Shown here in pieces: positions 9,587 to 17,283 of a stretch of 64,000 bases of DNA. The stretch lies in the NCBI GenBank assembly GCA_017617315.1, contig JAFZWM010000025.1, forward strand, positions 1-64,000, written 5' to 3'. Below the pieces are notes generated by a model, which was not told where the DNA came from, made no database searches, and worked only from the letters and a program-made list of their open reading frames with translations. Each line of letters opens with the position of its first letter. Position 1 is the first letter of the stretch. Source of the stretch: Bacteroidaceae bacterium. GTDB lineage: Bacteria; Bacteroidota; Bacteroidia; Bacteroidales; Bacteroidaceae. The position numbers were made by a program, and so were the translations under genes.

Positions 9587-10856
9587 AAAGCCTAACCGTC
9601 ATGGCGTTCTTGTGAGCATCAAGCTGCTCGTTCTCTGCCATGACCTCTACGGCACGTCCGATGCTACGAATACCTTCGGCAGTAAGCTCTTGGAAAGTAA
9701 TCTTACGACAGAAGCTGTCAAGGTTCACACCACTATATGCCTTGGCATAGCCAGAGGTAGGGAGAGTGTGGTTAGTACCAGAGGCGTAGTCGCCTGCACT
9801 CTCGCATGAGTAGTTGCCAAGGAACACGCTACCTGCATTCACCACCCTTTCTGCAACGGACATATAATCCTTGACGGCAAGGATAAGGTGCTCTGGAGCA
9901 TACTCATTACATATATCAACTACCTCGTCAAGATTCTTAACGACAATAAGTTTACTATATTCAAGCGACTTTGCGGCAAGCTCCTTGCGTGGGAGCGCCT
10001 CAAGCTGTCTTGCCACCTCGGCATCAACAGCCTCGGCAAGAGCAAGGCTATCGGTAAACATTACCGCCTGTGAGTCAGCTCCATGTTCTGCCTGTGAAAG
10101 AAGGTCGGCAGCAACAAATACTGGGTTAGCGGTATCATCCGCTACGACTGCCACCTCACTTGGACCTGCAGGCATGTCAATAGCAACCTCGTGAAGGCTC
10201 ACCTGTTGCTTGGCTGCCATGACGAACTGATTGCCCGGGCCGAATATCTTGCTTACCTTTGGCACAGATTCCGTACCGTAAGCCATAGCACCAATGGCCT
10301 GAACGCCACCAGCCTTGAATATCTTGCTTACGCCTGCAATACGTGCAGCCATGAGGATGGCAGGATTGACCTTGCCCTCACGGTTAGGAGGGGTACAAAG
10401 GACAATCTCCTTGCATCCAGCTATCTTGGCTGGTGTGGCAAGCATGAGAACGGTAGAGAACAGAGGAGCTGTTCCTCCCGGAATGTAAAGACCAACCTTC
10501 TCGATGGCAACAGACTTCTGCCAGCATACTACACCTGGAGCAGTCTCCACCTTCTGACCTTCAAACTTCTGGCTTGCATGGAACTTCTCGATGTTATGAT
10601 GGGCAAGCGTGAGTGCTTGCTTGAGTTCATCACTAACAAGGGATTCAGCCTCCTGAAGTTCTGCCTCGCTGACCTGAAGCGAATCAAGTTGAACCTTGTC
10701 AAACTTGAGTTCGTACTCCTTGACAGCAGCATCTCCACGAGCCTGAATATCGTCGAGTACGGTCTTGACCGTCTCGCGAAGTTCGCTGGCATCACGATGT
10801 GGGCGTTCAAGGAAGGAAGCCCATTGTGACTTGGCTGGAAATTTGACGATTTGCAT
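9570..10856 (-). CDS. hisD: Histidinol dehydrogenase
   Basis: The enzyme oxidises histidinol to histidine with two NAD. I use the ATG at 10856 (MQIVKFPAKSQW), giving 428 aa, the usual family length. The longer frame to 10922 adds 22 residues that read through a REP palindrome and look non-coding. Recognisable parts are the IPGGTAPLFSTVLMLATPA loop, the zinc-site region QAEHGADSQ, and the C-terminal LPTSGYAKAYSGVNLDSF. It lies in the his operon between hisG and hisC. Confidence 0.95.
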   Translation of the reverse strand: MQIVKFPAKSQWASFLERPHRDASELRETVKTVLDDIQARGDAAVKEYELKFDKVQLDSLQVSEAELQEAESLVSDELKQALTLAHHNIEKFHASQKFEGQKVETAPGVVCWQKSVAIEKVGLYIPGGTAPLFSTVLMLATPAKIAGCKEIVLCTPPNREGKVNPAILMAARIAGVSKIFKAGGVQAIGAMAYGTESVPKVSKIFGPGNQFVMAAKQQVSLHEVAIDMPAGPSEVAVVADDTANPVFVAADLLSQAEHGADSQAVMFTDSLALAEAVDAEVARQLEALPRKELAAKSLEYSKLIVVKNLDEVVDICNEYAPEHLILAVKDYMSVAERVVNAGSVFLGNYSCESAGDYASGTNHTLPTSGYAKAYSGVNLDSFCRKITFQELTAEGIRSIGRAVEVMAENEQLDAHKNAMTVRLSAVHG

Positions 10857-10890
10857 GAGTCGAGTTGTTTGTTTGTGAATTATTTGAGCT

Positions 10891-10970
10891 TTCAGCCAAG
10901 GACGGCTGAAAGATAGTTGCATTTGTTTGCTTTAGCCGCCCTCCATTTAGGGAGAGTCGGGGTGGGTCTT
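10891..10970. repeat. REP palindrome plus 40-bp repeat at the hisG 3' end
   Basis: Bases 10891-10909 (TTCAGCCAAGGACGGCTGA) are a REP-family copy. Bases 10931-10970 are a 40-bp unit containing the hairpin CCCTCCATTTAGGGAG and ending GGGTGGGTCTT. The unit runs directly into the hisG stop codon. A second copy with about 37 of 40 identical bases lies at 11971-12010, in the same position relative to the glycosyltransferase stop codon. Confidence 0.75.
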
Positions 10971-11820
10971 AAAGAATCATCTTCTCAATTGGAGTGACGA
11001 GGATGCCTTCTGCTCCGAATGACTTGAGCTGGCCTACGATTTCCCAGAAATGCTTCTCATCGAGAACGGCAGATACAGAACACCAATCTGGGTCAGCAAG
11101 TGGGATGATTGTAGGGCTCTTGAGTCCTGGAAGAACCTCGATAATCTTGTCAAGGCTTGACTTAGGAGCATTCATGCTCACATACTTCTTATCCTCGGCA
11201 ATAAGAACGGAATTGATACGGAAAAGAAGCTCGTCAAGGATTGCCTTCTTTTCATCTGAGAGTTTCTTGTCTCCTATAAGGAGTGCCTCACTCTGCATAA
11301 CAACCTCAACCTCACGGAGGTTATTGCTTACGAGAGTAGAACCAGAGCTTACGATATCAAAGATACCGTCGGCAAGTCCAATACCAGGAGCAATCTCCAC
11401 AGAACCCTGAATAACATGGATGTCGATATTGATGTTGTTCTCCTTCATGAATGTACGAAGGATATTAGGATAAGAAGTAGCAATCTTCTTACCGTCAAAC
11501 CACTTTACTCCAGGATAGTCGATGGCCTTAGGGATGGCGAGGGAGATACGGCACTTAGAGAAGCCAAGACGCTTGATAATATCAGCATCCTCGCCACGCT
11601 CAACGAACTCGTTCTCACCAACAATACCGATATCAGCCACTCCGTCGGCAACTGTCTGAGGAATATCGTCATCACGGAGATAAAGAACCTCAAGAGGGAA
11701 ATTACTTGCCTGTACGAGCAAGGTACGCTTGCTACTTGGAACCTTGATACCAGCCTCCTGAAGGAGATTGATTGTGTCTTCAAAAAGACGTCCCTTTGAT
11801 TGAACTGCAATTCTAAGCAT
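10969..11820 (-). CDS. hisG: ATP phosphoribosyltransferase, long form
   Basis: HisG catalyses the first committed step of histidine synthesis, joining ATP and PRPP. At 283 aa it is the long, self-contained form with a C-terminal ACT-like regulatory domain (about residues 210-283, including GLKSPTIIPL and GAEGILVTPIEKMIL), so HisZ is not needed. The N-terminus MLRIAVQSKGRL and the PRPP loop region DGIFDIVSSGSTL fit the family. Feedback inhibition by histidine is expected. It is the first gene of hisGDCB. No histidine-rich leader peptide is visible upstream. Confidence 0.95.
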   Translation of the reverse strand: MLRIAVQSKGRLFEDTINLLQEAGIKVPSSKRTLLVQASNFPLEVLYLRDDDIPQTVADGVADIGIVGENEFVERGEDADIIKRLGFSKCRISLAIPKAIDYPGVKWFDGKKIATSYPNILRTFMKENNINIDIHVIQGSVEIAPGIGLADGIFDIVSSGSTLVSNNLREVEVVMQSEALLIGDKKLSDEKKAILDELLFRINSVLIAEDKKYVSMNAPKSSLDKIIEVLPGLKSPTIIPLADPDWCSVSAVLDEKHFWEIVGQLKSFGAEGILVTPIEKMIL

Positions 11821-11860
11821 TTTATTTTGCGATTTTAATTGTTATTATTCTATTTTGTGT

Positions 11861-11888
11861 AAAAAAACGGCGAGCCAAAGACGGCTCG
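11861..11888 (-). terminator. REP copy acting as an intrinsic terminator upstream of hisG
   Basis: On the minus strand the palindrome CGAGCC-GTCTTT-GGCTCG is followed by CCG and seven T residues, a textbook intrinsic terminator shape. It lies only 40 nt before the hisG start. It could end the recR-membrane protein-glycosyltransferase transcript, or act as a conditional barrier in front of the his genes. Confidence 0.55.
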
Positions 11889-11900
11889 AAAAGAGAGAAG

Positions 11901-12010
11901 CGAGCCAAGCATGGCTCGAGACGAAACGCTAAAGCCACGGAAGGCTCGAAAAAGCAGCCTCGCTTCTGGCTTTAGTCACCCTCCATTTAGGGAGGGTCGG
12001 GGTGGGTCTT
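11901..12010. repeat. Two more REP palindromes and second 40-bp unit
   Basis: Palindromes lie at 11901-11918 (CGAGCCAAGCATGGCTCG) and, degenerate, at 11932-11947. Bases 11971-12010 are the second copy of the 40-bp unit with the CCCTCCATTTAGGGAGGG hairpin, placed immediately 3' of the glycosyltransferase gene. Confidence 0.7.
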
Positions 12011-13173
12011 TACTCAATCACGATATTGCCAGTAATGATGGACTTGTTAAGACTGAGGTAGGTGGCAATGAGAGGACGAGGACGCATGTCCTCATTATGT
12101 CGGAACCACTCAAGTATCTCCTCGAAAGAGTAAGCGTCTGTGTCGAACACTACGAAATCGGCTGTCTTCTCTGACTTATCAGGACAAGTGGACGAAACGG
12201 AATGGTAGAAGTGATGCTTCTCCATGAGCATCTCCATATCCTTGAGGTTGCGTCCCTTACCTACGAGCAAGAACCTCTTGCGCTTCATATATTGCAAGGA
12301 CGTAAAGCGCTTGGCTGAACGTCTCTTCAACTGCTGTGTGATGAATGTCAATACCGCCTTGCCATAGATGGCGATAGTGACGATAAGGATGAGCGGATAG
12401 TTGTAGCGTCCAAAATGCTTATGGAAGAATATGAGCATGGAGTTGTAGAACGCATTAACATACCTGAAGGAGCTCTTCTGTGTGCTCTCTCCCTTGTAAT
12501 GGAGGATGCTTGAAGGTATGTAATAGTTCTTGTATCCTGCCATAAGGATTCGGTACGACATATCTATGTCCTCACCATACATAAAGAAATCCTCGTCGAG
12601 CAATCCGCACTTGTCAAGCACGCTCTTGCGCATTATCATGCAGGCACCCGACATTATCTCTATCTGTCCCGGCTTGTCCGATGGGACAAACTGCATATAG
12701 TACCTGCCGAATACGCGGCTCTGAGGGAAGAGGGAGCAAAGACCCGACATCTTACAGAATGATGTCCAAGGCGTTGGCACACCTCGCTTTGACTCCGGAG
12801 CGAACGAACCATCCACACGTAGCATCCTCACTCCTGCGCCTCCAGCATCTGGATGGGCATCAAGGAAAGAGATGCAATCGCGAAGGGTGTTCTCGCCTAT
12901 TATCGTGTCAGGATTGAGGAGCATGACGTATTCGCCCCTTGCCACTCGCAAAGCCTGATTGTTTGCCTTGGAGAATCCTGCGTTGAAGTCATTCTTGATG
13001 AAATACACCCAAGGGAACTTGGCCTTGAGATATTCCACAGAGTTATCCGTACTCTTGTTGTCAACCACATAGACCTCACCCGTCATACCTTGCAAAGCAC
13101 GCTCCACGGAAAGCAGACATTGCTCCACGTAGTGCTTCACATTATAGTTTACTATGACGATTGATATCTTCAT
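12010..13173 (-). CDS. Family 2 glycosyltransferase
   Basis: A 387-aa GT-A enzyme that probably transfers a sugar in envelope polysaccharide synthesis. N-terminal motifs are IVIVNYNVKHYVEQCL, VDNKSTDNSVEYL, GFSKANNQAL and LLNPDT. The acidic FFMYGEDIDMSYRI motif marks the acceptor and metal region. A hydrophobic segment near residues 275-297 may anchor it to the membrane. About 90 residues follow that are not part of the GT2 core. It lies 24 nt after the small membrane protein and is co-oriented with recR. The sugar and acceptor are unknown. Confidence 0.88.
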   Translation of the reverse strand: MKISIVIVNYNVKHYVEQCLLSVERALQGMTGEVYVVDNKSTDNSVEYLKAKFPWVYFIKNDFNAGFSKANNQALRVARGEYVMLLNPDTIIGENTLRDCISFLDAHPDAGGAGVRMLRVDGSFAPESKRGVPTPWTSFCKMSGLCSLFPQSRVFGRYYMQFVPSDKPGQIEIMSGACMIMRKSVLDKCGLLDEDFFMYGEDIDMSYRILMAGYKNYYIPSSILHYKGESTQKSSFRYVNAFYNSMLIFFHKHFGRYNYPLILIVTIAIYGKAVLTFITQQLKRRSAKRFTSLQYMKRKRFLLVGKGRNLKDMEMLMEKHHFYHSVSSTCPDKSEKTADFVVFDTDAYSFEEILEWFRHNEDMRPRPLIATYLSLNKSIITGNIVIE

Positions 13174-13197
13174 CTCCCCACTCTTTCAGCCTGTTAC

Positions 13198-13653
13198 TTA
13201 CTCCTCATTCACTTTCTCAAGATATGAGGCTATGTACGTGCGCTTTGGCCAGCACATCAACAGCATCACCACACCAACGACAAGGGCACACATGGCACCT
13301 GCGATGTTGAATGTGAGGTAATATGCGAACAAGTCCACCACGGCAATGGCGCAAAGCGTAAAGTTGCGCACCAAGGCATAGCGGAGAAGTCGGCTGAGAG
13401 CCTCATCATTATCCATACGACGGAGAGAGTGGCGCGTACAGAGAGTGAAGAACTTGAGGGTGAGCGGCACGCCAAATATCGTGAGACAGATGGCAACGCT
13501 ATTGAGGACGAACTCCTCCTCACCTTTTGGTTCGACTACGTAATCCGTAAACAAAGACAATTCGCCACATACTGCCACGGCAATAGCCACGAGCCAAGAT
13601 GCGACGATACTATATTTGATAAATAATAATATTCTTTCTGCTTTCTTTTCCAT
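13198..13653 (-). CDS. Small polytopic membrane protein (151 aa)
   Basis: I do not recognise a named family. Four hydrophobic helices are visible: residues about 8-28, 45-70, and two in 92-138. A basic juxtamembrane loop contains RHSLRRMDNDEALSRLLRYAL. It lies 2 nt after recR and 24 nt before the glycosyltransferase, so it is probably co-transcribed with both. Confidence 0.8.
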   Translation of the reverse strand: MEKKAERILLFIKYSIVASWLVAIAVAVCGELSLFTDYVVEPKGEEEFVLNSVAICLTIFGVPLTLKFFTLCTRHSLRRMDNDEALSRLLRYALVRNFTLCAIAVVDLFAYYLTFNIAGAMCALVVGVVMLLMCWPKRTYIASYLEKVNEE

Positions 13654-13655
13654 AC

Positions 13656-14273
13656 TTAATTACCCGTAAAAGGCACTCGATTGATGAGCGAGCGACCGAG
13701 AGTCATCTCGTCGGTATATTGCAACTCATCATTTATTGACATTCCTCGTGCAAGGACGGTAAGCTTGACGTCCGTATTATTCATCAACTTACGATAGATG
13801 AAGAAATTGGTAGTATCACCCTCCATCGTGCTACTCAGGGCGAGGATAACCTCACGTATGCCCCCAGCATTCACCCTCTCCACGAGGCTCTCAATCTCAA
13901 GGTCGCTCGGTCCTATTCCGTCCATAGGGCTTATGACGCCCCCAAGAACGTGGTAAAGACCGTGGTACTGCATCGTTGCCTCTATTGCCATGACATCCTG
14001 AATGTTGGCAACCACGCAAATGGTGCTTGCGTCACGCTGAGGATTGGCGCACAACTGACACACCTCCGTGTCGGAGATATTGTGGCACACCTTGCAGTAC
14101 TGTACCTCGTGCCTTAGATTCTGTATAGCCTGACAGAAACTATCAACCGTACCGACCTCAAGCCTCAAGGTGTGCAAGACAAGTCGCATAGCTGTCTTCC
14201 TGCCTATTCCCGGCAGTTTAGCGAACTCGTCCACAGCGCGTTCCAGAAGAGCGGAAGAATACTGTTGGTTCAT
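13656..14273 (-). CDS. recR: Recombination mediator protein RecR
   Basis: RecR (205 aa) works with RecO and RecF to load RecA at gaps. Seen are the helix-hairpin-helix [15 protein letters not shown], the zinc finger [16 protein letters not shown], and a TOPRIM domain with [14 protein letters not shown] and [15 protein letters not shown]. Length is standard. It is the first gene of the run leading to the glycosyltransferase, with a promoter box at 14317-14324. Confidence 0.96.
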   Translation of the reverse strand: MNQQYSSALLERAVDEFAKLPGIGRKTAMRLVLHTLRLEVGTVDSFCQAIQNLRHEVQYCKVCHNISDTEVCQLCANPQRDASTICVVANIQDVMAIEATMQYHGLYHVLGGVISPMDGIGPSDLEIESLVERVNAGGIREVILALSSTMEGDTTNFFIYRKLMNNTDVKLTVLARGMSINDELQYTDEMTLGRSLINRVPFTGN

Positions 14274-14316
14274 TATTGTCAGTAAAAGTTCTTTTTATTG
14301 GTTATAAAAACGGCAG

Positions 14317-14324
14317 CAAAGATA
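14317..14324 (-). promoter_or_regulatory. Promoter -7 box for recR
   Basis: The minus strand reads TATCTTTG followed by C, an exact TAnnTTTG match 44 nt upstream of the recR ATG. Confidence 0.6.
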
Positions 14325-14678
14325 CGGAAAAAAAGCTGCCCAAGCAAAATTATTCTCTATTTATTGCATTTCTCTTACCATCCTCTTACATTTCCCTACA
14401 AAACATAAGAGAAACATAAGGGAAACATACAGCAACGGCAAGGAAGAAGCAACCCTGAGGCAAGGCTGGAGCCAAGTACGGGCTAAGTATTGACCAAGTA
14501 CTGACTCACATGAGACTATTATGAGACTCACGAAAGCCTCCTCAATGAGTCCTCATCAGCTCCTCACGAGCACATCATGGGAGAGAGCCAAAGACGGCTC
14601 TCATACGCACACAACCCAAACCACCCCCTTCGGGGCATTCTTCATTGCCCTATACGCCCCCTTGGGGGGCTGGGGGGC
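14325..14678. other. Intergenic region with short repeats
   Basis: No gene is visible. About 14440-14570 holds loosely repeated words (AAGTACGGGCTAAGTA, CAAGTACTGACTCAC, GAGACT...GAGACTCACGA). A REP-family palindrome GAGAGCCAAAGACGGCTCTC lies at 14581-14600. A run of C/G-rich hairpins (CCCCTTCGGGG, CCCCCTTGGGGGG) at about 14625-14670 lies directly downstream of the DUF1573 stop and probably acts as its terminator. Confidence 0.6.
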
Positions 14679-15080
14679 CTATTTTTTAGACACAGGCACG
14701 TCCGTCATGTCGCCTGTAATGAAGATGCGAGAGACCATAGACTTGCAGTTGGACTGGATGGTGATGGACTTCTTGAGAAGCCCAGGCATACGTCCGAAAC
14801 CGTTGTAAGTGACCTTTATCTCACCAGAAGCACCCGGAGATATTGGGTCCTTAGGATACTCAACAGAAGTACAGCCACATTGAGCATGGGCAGAGTTGAT
14901 AATGAGGTTCTTCTTTCCCGTATTCGTAAACTTGAAGACGGCAACCTGAACAGGGTCCTCAAGAGAGAACTTGCCGAAATCTATCGTTGTCTTCTCAAAT
15001 GTCATTTGAGGGTACTTCTTTGCGCTTACACTCATCACAGTCATAAATGCGACGAGAATCATTACTATTCTTGACTTCAT
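14679..15080 (-). CDS. DUF1573-type exported protein
   Basis: A 133-aa protein with a signal peptide (MKSRIVMILVAFMTVMSVSA). The mature part is an Ig-like beta-sandwich with the typical DUF1573 features TTIDFGKF, FKFTNTGKKNLII, CGCTSVEYPKDPISPGASG and IKVTYN. I chose the ATG at 15080 because it starts a clean signal peptide and lies 39 nt from a promoter box. The longer frame upstream crosses that promoter. The function of this common Bacteroidota family is not established. Confidence 0.88.
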   Translation of the reverse strand: MKSRIVMILVAFMTVMSVSAKKYPQMTFEKTTIDFGKFSLEDPVQVAVFKFTNTGKKNLIINSAHAQCGCTSVEYPKDPISPGASGEIKVTYNGFGRMPGLLKKSITIQSNCKSMVSRIFITGDMTDVPVSKK

Positions 15081-15118
15081 TTTCGATATTTTTTGTTTCT
15101 TAAATACATTTTCAAGAG

Positions 15119-15126
15119 CAAAAGTA
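15119..15126 (-). promoter_or_regulatory. Promoter -7 box for the DUF1573 gene
   Basis: The minus strand reads TACTTTTG, matching TAnnTTTG, 39 nt before the ATG at 15080. It is divergent to the yidC promoter. Confidence 0.6.
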
Positions 15127-15178
15127 GTAAAAAAAGTATTATTAACATATATGATGCTTAAATTATAACATTTTTTTG

Positions 15179-15186
15179 TACTTTTG
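15179..15186 (+). promoter_or_regulatory. Promoter -7 box for yidC
   Basis: TACTTTTG followed by C matches TAnnTTTG. It lies 112 nt upstream of the yidC ATG, giving a leader of about 105 nt. Confidence 0.55.
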
Positions 15187-15297
15187 CACGACATTTAGAA
15201 TAAATAGGTGGCATATAACAGTACTGGGTTACAATTTGACGACTCAAAACTTAACTGACGAGCCCCTCGAAAAAAGGAAATTTATAACTACAAAAAT

Positions 15298-17190
15298 ATG
15301 AAGGATAAAAATCAACTTATTGGATGGACTCTCATGGCGATTGTCCTCTTCGGCTGGATGTGGTACAGCCAGAAGGATGCTGTTCAGCGTCACGCAGAAC
15401 AGATGCAGAGAGACTCCATCGAGAATGTTCGCATGGCAGAACAGAAGAAATTGGATGCAGAGAAGGCAAAGAAGGAAATGGCTGAGAAGATGGCAGAAAT
15501 GGCAGACACACTCAACCCATTCCATGCTGCACGCCAGATTTCAGAATCAAACACAATTATCAAGAACAACCTCATCGCGCTTACAGTATCAAGCAAGGGA
15601 GGTCAACTCAAGAAGGCTGAGATTCTCAACAAGGACTACAAGAATCAGGAAGGTGGCAACGTCATCCTCTTCGATGGCGACGACCATTCATTCAACATCA
15701 GCATCGACGGCAAGAACGCGAACATCCTCACAAGCGACTTCAACTTCAAGCCAAAGGCTGTTACTGAGTCAAGCGTAACCATGTCACTCCCTATCGCAAA
15801 CGGTTCGCTCGACATCATCTACGAGCTTATCCCAGAGTCATACTTCGTCAACATGACAGTAAAGGCCAACAACCTTGATGGATTCTTCCCATCAAGCACA
15901 AAGAGCATGAACATACTCTGGAAGGAAGCCATCAAGCAGCAGGAGAAAGGCTACGACTTCGAGAACCGCTACGCTACCATCACATATCGTGACACAGACA
16001 ACGATACAGAGGAGCTTTCAAGCATGGGCGGCGACGAGGAAGAAGACGAGTTTGAGAACCGCATCAAGTGGATTTCATACAAGGACCAGTTCTTCAGCCA
16101 CATCCTTATTGCTGACAACAACGTGGAGGTGAACAGCATGGCTTCAAAGAAGCTTGCAGAGAAGAGCGGCTACCTCAAGACTTACACAACAGACATGAAG
16201 GCTGACTTCGACCCTAAGGGCGTGAAGCCAACAGCATTCACCATGTACCTTGGTCCTAACAAGTTCTCTACTCTCAAGGACCACGAGGAACTTCTCGGTC
16301 AGGACGACCTCGACCTCCAGTCACTCGTATATCTCGGATGGCCAGTCATCCGCTGGATTAACCGTTTCGTGTTCCTCTACATCTTCGACTGGATGACAGG
16401 ATGGGGACTCAACATGGGTATCGTGCTCTTGCTCCTCACCATTGCCGTGAAGCTTGCCGTGTTCCCACTCATGAAGAAGTCACACATCGCATCAAGCAAG
16501 ATGCGCGTGCTCCGTCCAAAGTTGGACGAGCTTGCAAAGAAATATCCAGACCCAAGTCAGGCTATGCAGAAGCAGACAGAGTCCATGCAGCTCTATAGCG
16601 AGTACGGAGCAAACCCAATGGGTGGATGTCTCCCTATGCTCATACAGATGCCAATCTTCGTGGCACTCTTCAACTTCATCCCTAACGCCATCGAGCTTCG
16701 CGGCGAGTCATTCCTCTGGGCAAAGGACCTCAGTACATACGACGACGTAATCAACTGGGGCTTCAACATCTGGGGAATAGGAGACCACCTCTCACTCTTC
16801 TGCGTACTTTGGTGCGTAACAACAGTAGCCATGACATTCTTCACTATGCGTCAGCAGCAGGATGCCATGACACCTGAACAGGCAGCACAGATGGGAATGA
16901 TGAAGTGGTTCCAGTACCTCATGCCACTCATCTTCTTCTTCACATTCAACGGCTATTCATCAGGTCTCACATTCTACTACTTCATATCTACACTCATGTC
17001 AGTTCTCATCATGTGGGTTCTCCGCAAGACAACTGACGACGAGGCTCTCCTCAAGCAGATGGAGGAGCGTCGCAAGCAGCGCAAGGCAGATGCCGCTAAC
17101 GGCAAGAAGCCATCAAGCATGTTTGCACGTCTTCAGGAGCTTCAGCAGATGCAGATGGAAATGCAGAAACAGAAGGAGAAAAATAATTAG
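15298..17190 (+). CDS. yidC: Membrane protein insertase YidC
   Basis: YidC inserts and folds inner-membrane proteins, alone or with SecYEG. The 630-aa protein has an N-terminal helix (LIGWTLMAIVLFGWMWY), a large periplasmic domain (about residues 55-350) and the conserved five-helix insertase core starting near LNMGIVLLLLTIAVKLAVFPL. The core includes the NPMGGCLPMLIQMPIFVALF segment. The C-terminal tail is Lys/Gln-rich, as is usual for ribosome contact. The acidic stretch GGDEEEDEFENR within the periplasmic part is a local insertion. Confidence 0.96.
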   Translation: MKDKNQLIGWTLMAIVLFGWMWYSQKDAVQRHAEQMQRDSIENVRMAEQKKLDAEKAKKEMAEKMAEMADTLNPFHAARQISESNTIIKNNLIALTVSSKGGQLKKAEILNKDYKNQEGGNVILFDGDDHSFNISIDGKNANILTSDFNFKPKAVTESSVTMSLPIANGSLDIIYELIPESYFVNMTVKANNLDGFFPSSTKSMNILWKEAIKQQEKGYDFENRYATITYRDTDNDTEELSSMGGDEEEDEFENRIKWISYKDQFFSHILIADNNVEVNSMASKKLAEKSGYLKTYTTDMKADFDPKGVKPTAFTMYLGPNKFSTLKDHEELLGQDDLDLQSLVYLGWPVIRWINRFVFLYIFDWMTGWGLNMGIVLLLLTIAVKLAVFPLMKKSHIASSKMRVLRPKLDELAKKYPDPSQAMQKQTESMQLYSEYGANPMGGCLPMLIQMPIFVALFNFIPNAIELRGESFLWAKDLSTYDDVINWGFNIWGIGDHLSLFCVLWCVTTVAMTFFTMRQQQDAMTPEQAAQMGMMKWFQYLMPLIFFFTFNGYSSGLTFYYFISTLMSVLIMWVLRKTTDDEALLKQMEERRKQRKADAANGKKPSSMFARLQELQQMQMEMQKQKEKNN

Positions 17191-17198
17191 AAATTAGG

Positions 17199-17261
17199 AA
17201 TTAGTAATGAGTAATAACACCCTCGTACATAATCGCGGCAGTATATTACTCATTACTAATT
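17199..17261. terminator. Inverted repeat after yidC
   Basis: Arms AATTAGTAATGAGTAATA (17199-17216) and TATTACTCATTACTAATT (17244-17261) are perfect complements. It may end the yidC transcript. The same TAATGAGTAATTAG word recurs in other intergenic gaps of the left block. Confidence 0.5.
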
Positions 17262-17283
17262 ACTCATTAATCATTAAAGATAA

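Noticed and set aside
10857..10922. Upstream extension of hisD by 22 codons
   Set aside because: The extension reads through a REP palindrome and has no similarity to HisD. The ATG at 10856 gives the family N-terminus.
11821..12009. Possible histidine leader peptide upstream of hisG
   Set aside because: All minus-strand short frames were read and none has a run of His codons. The only structure is the REP-type terminator.
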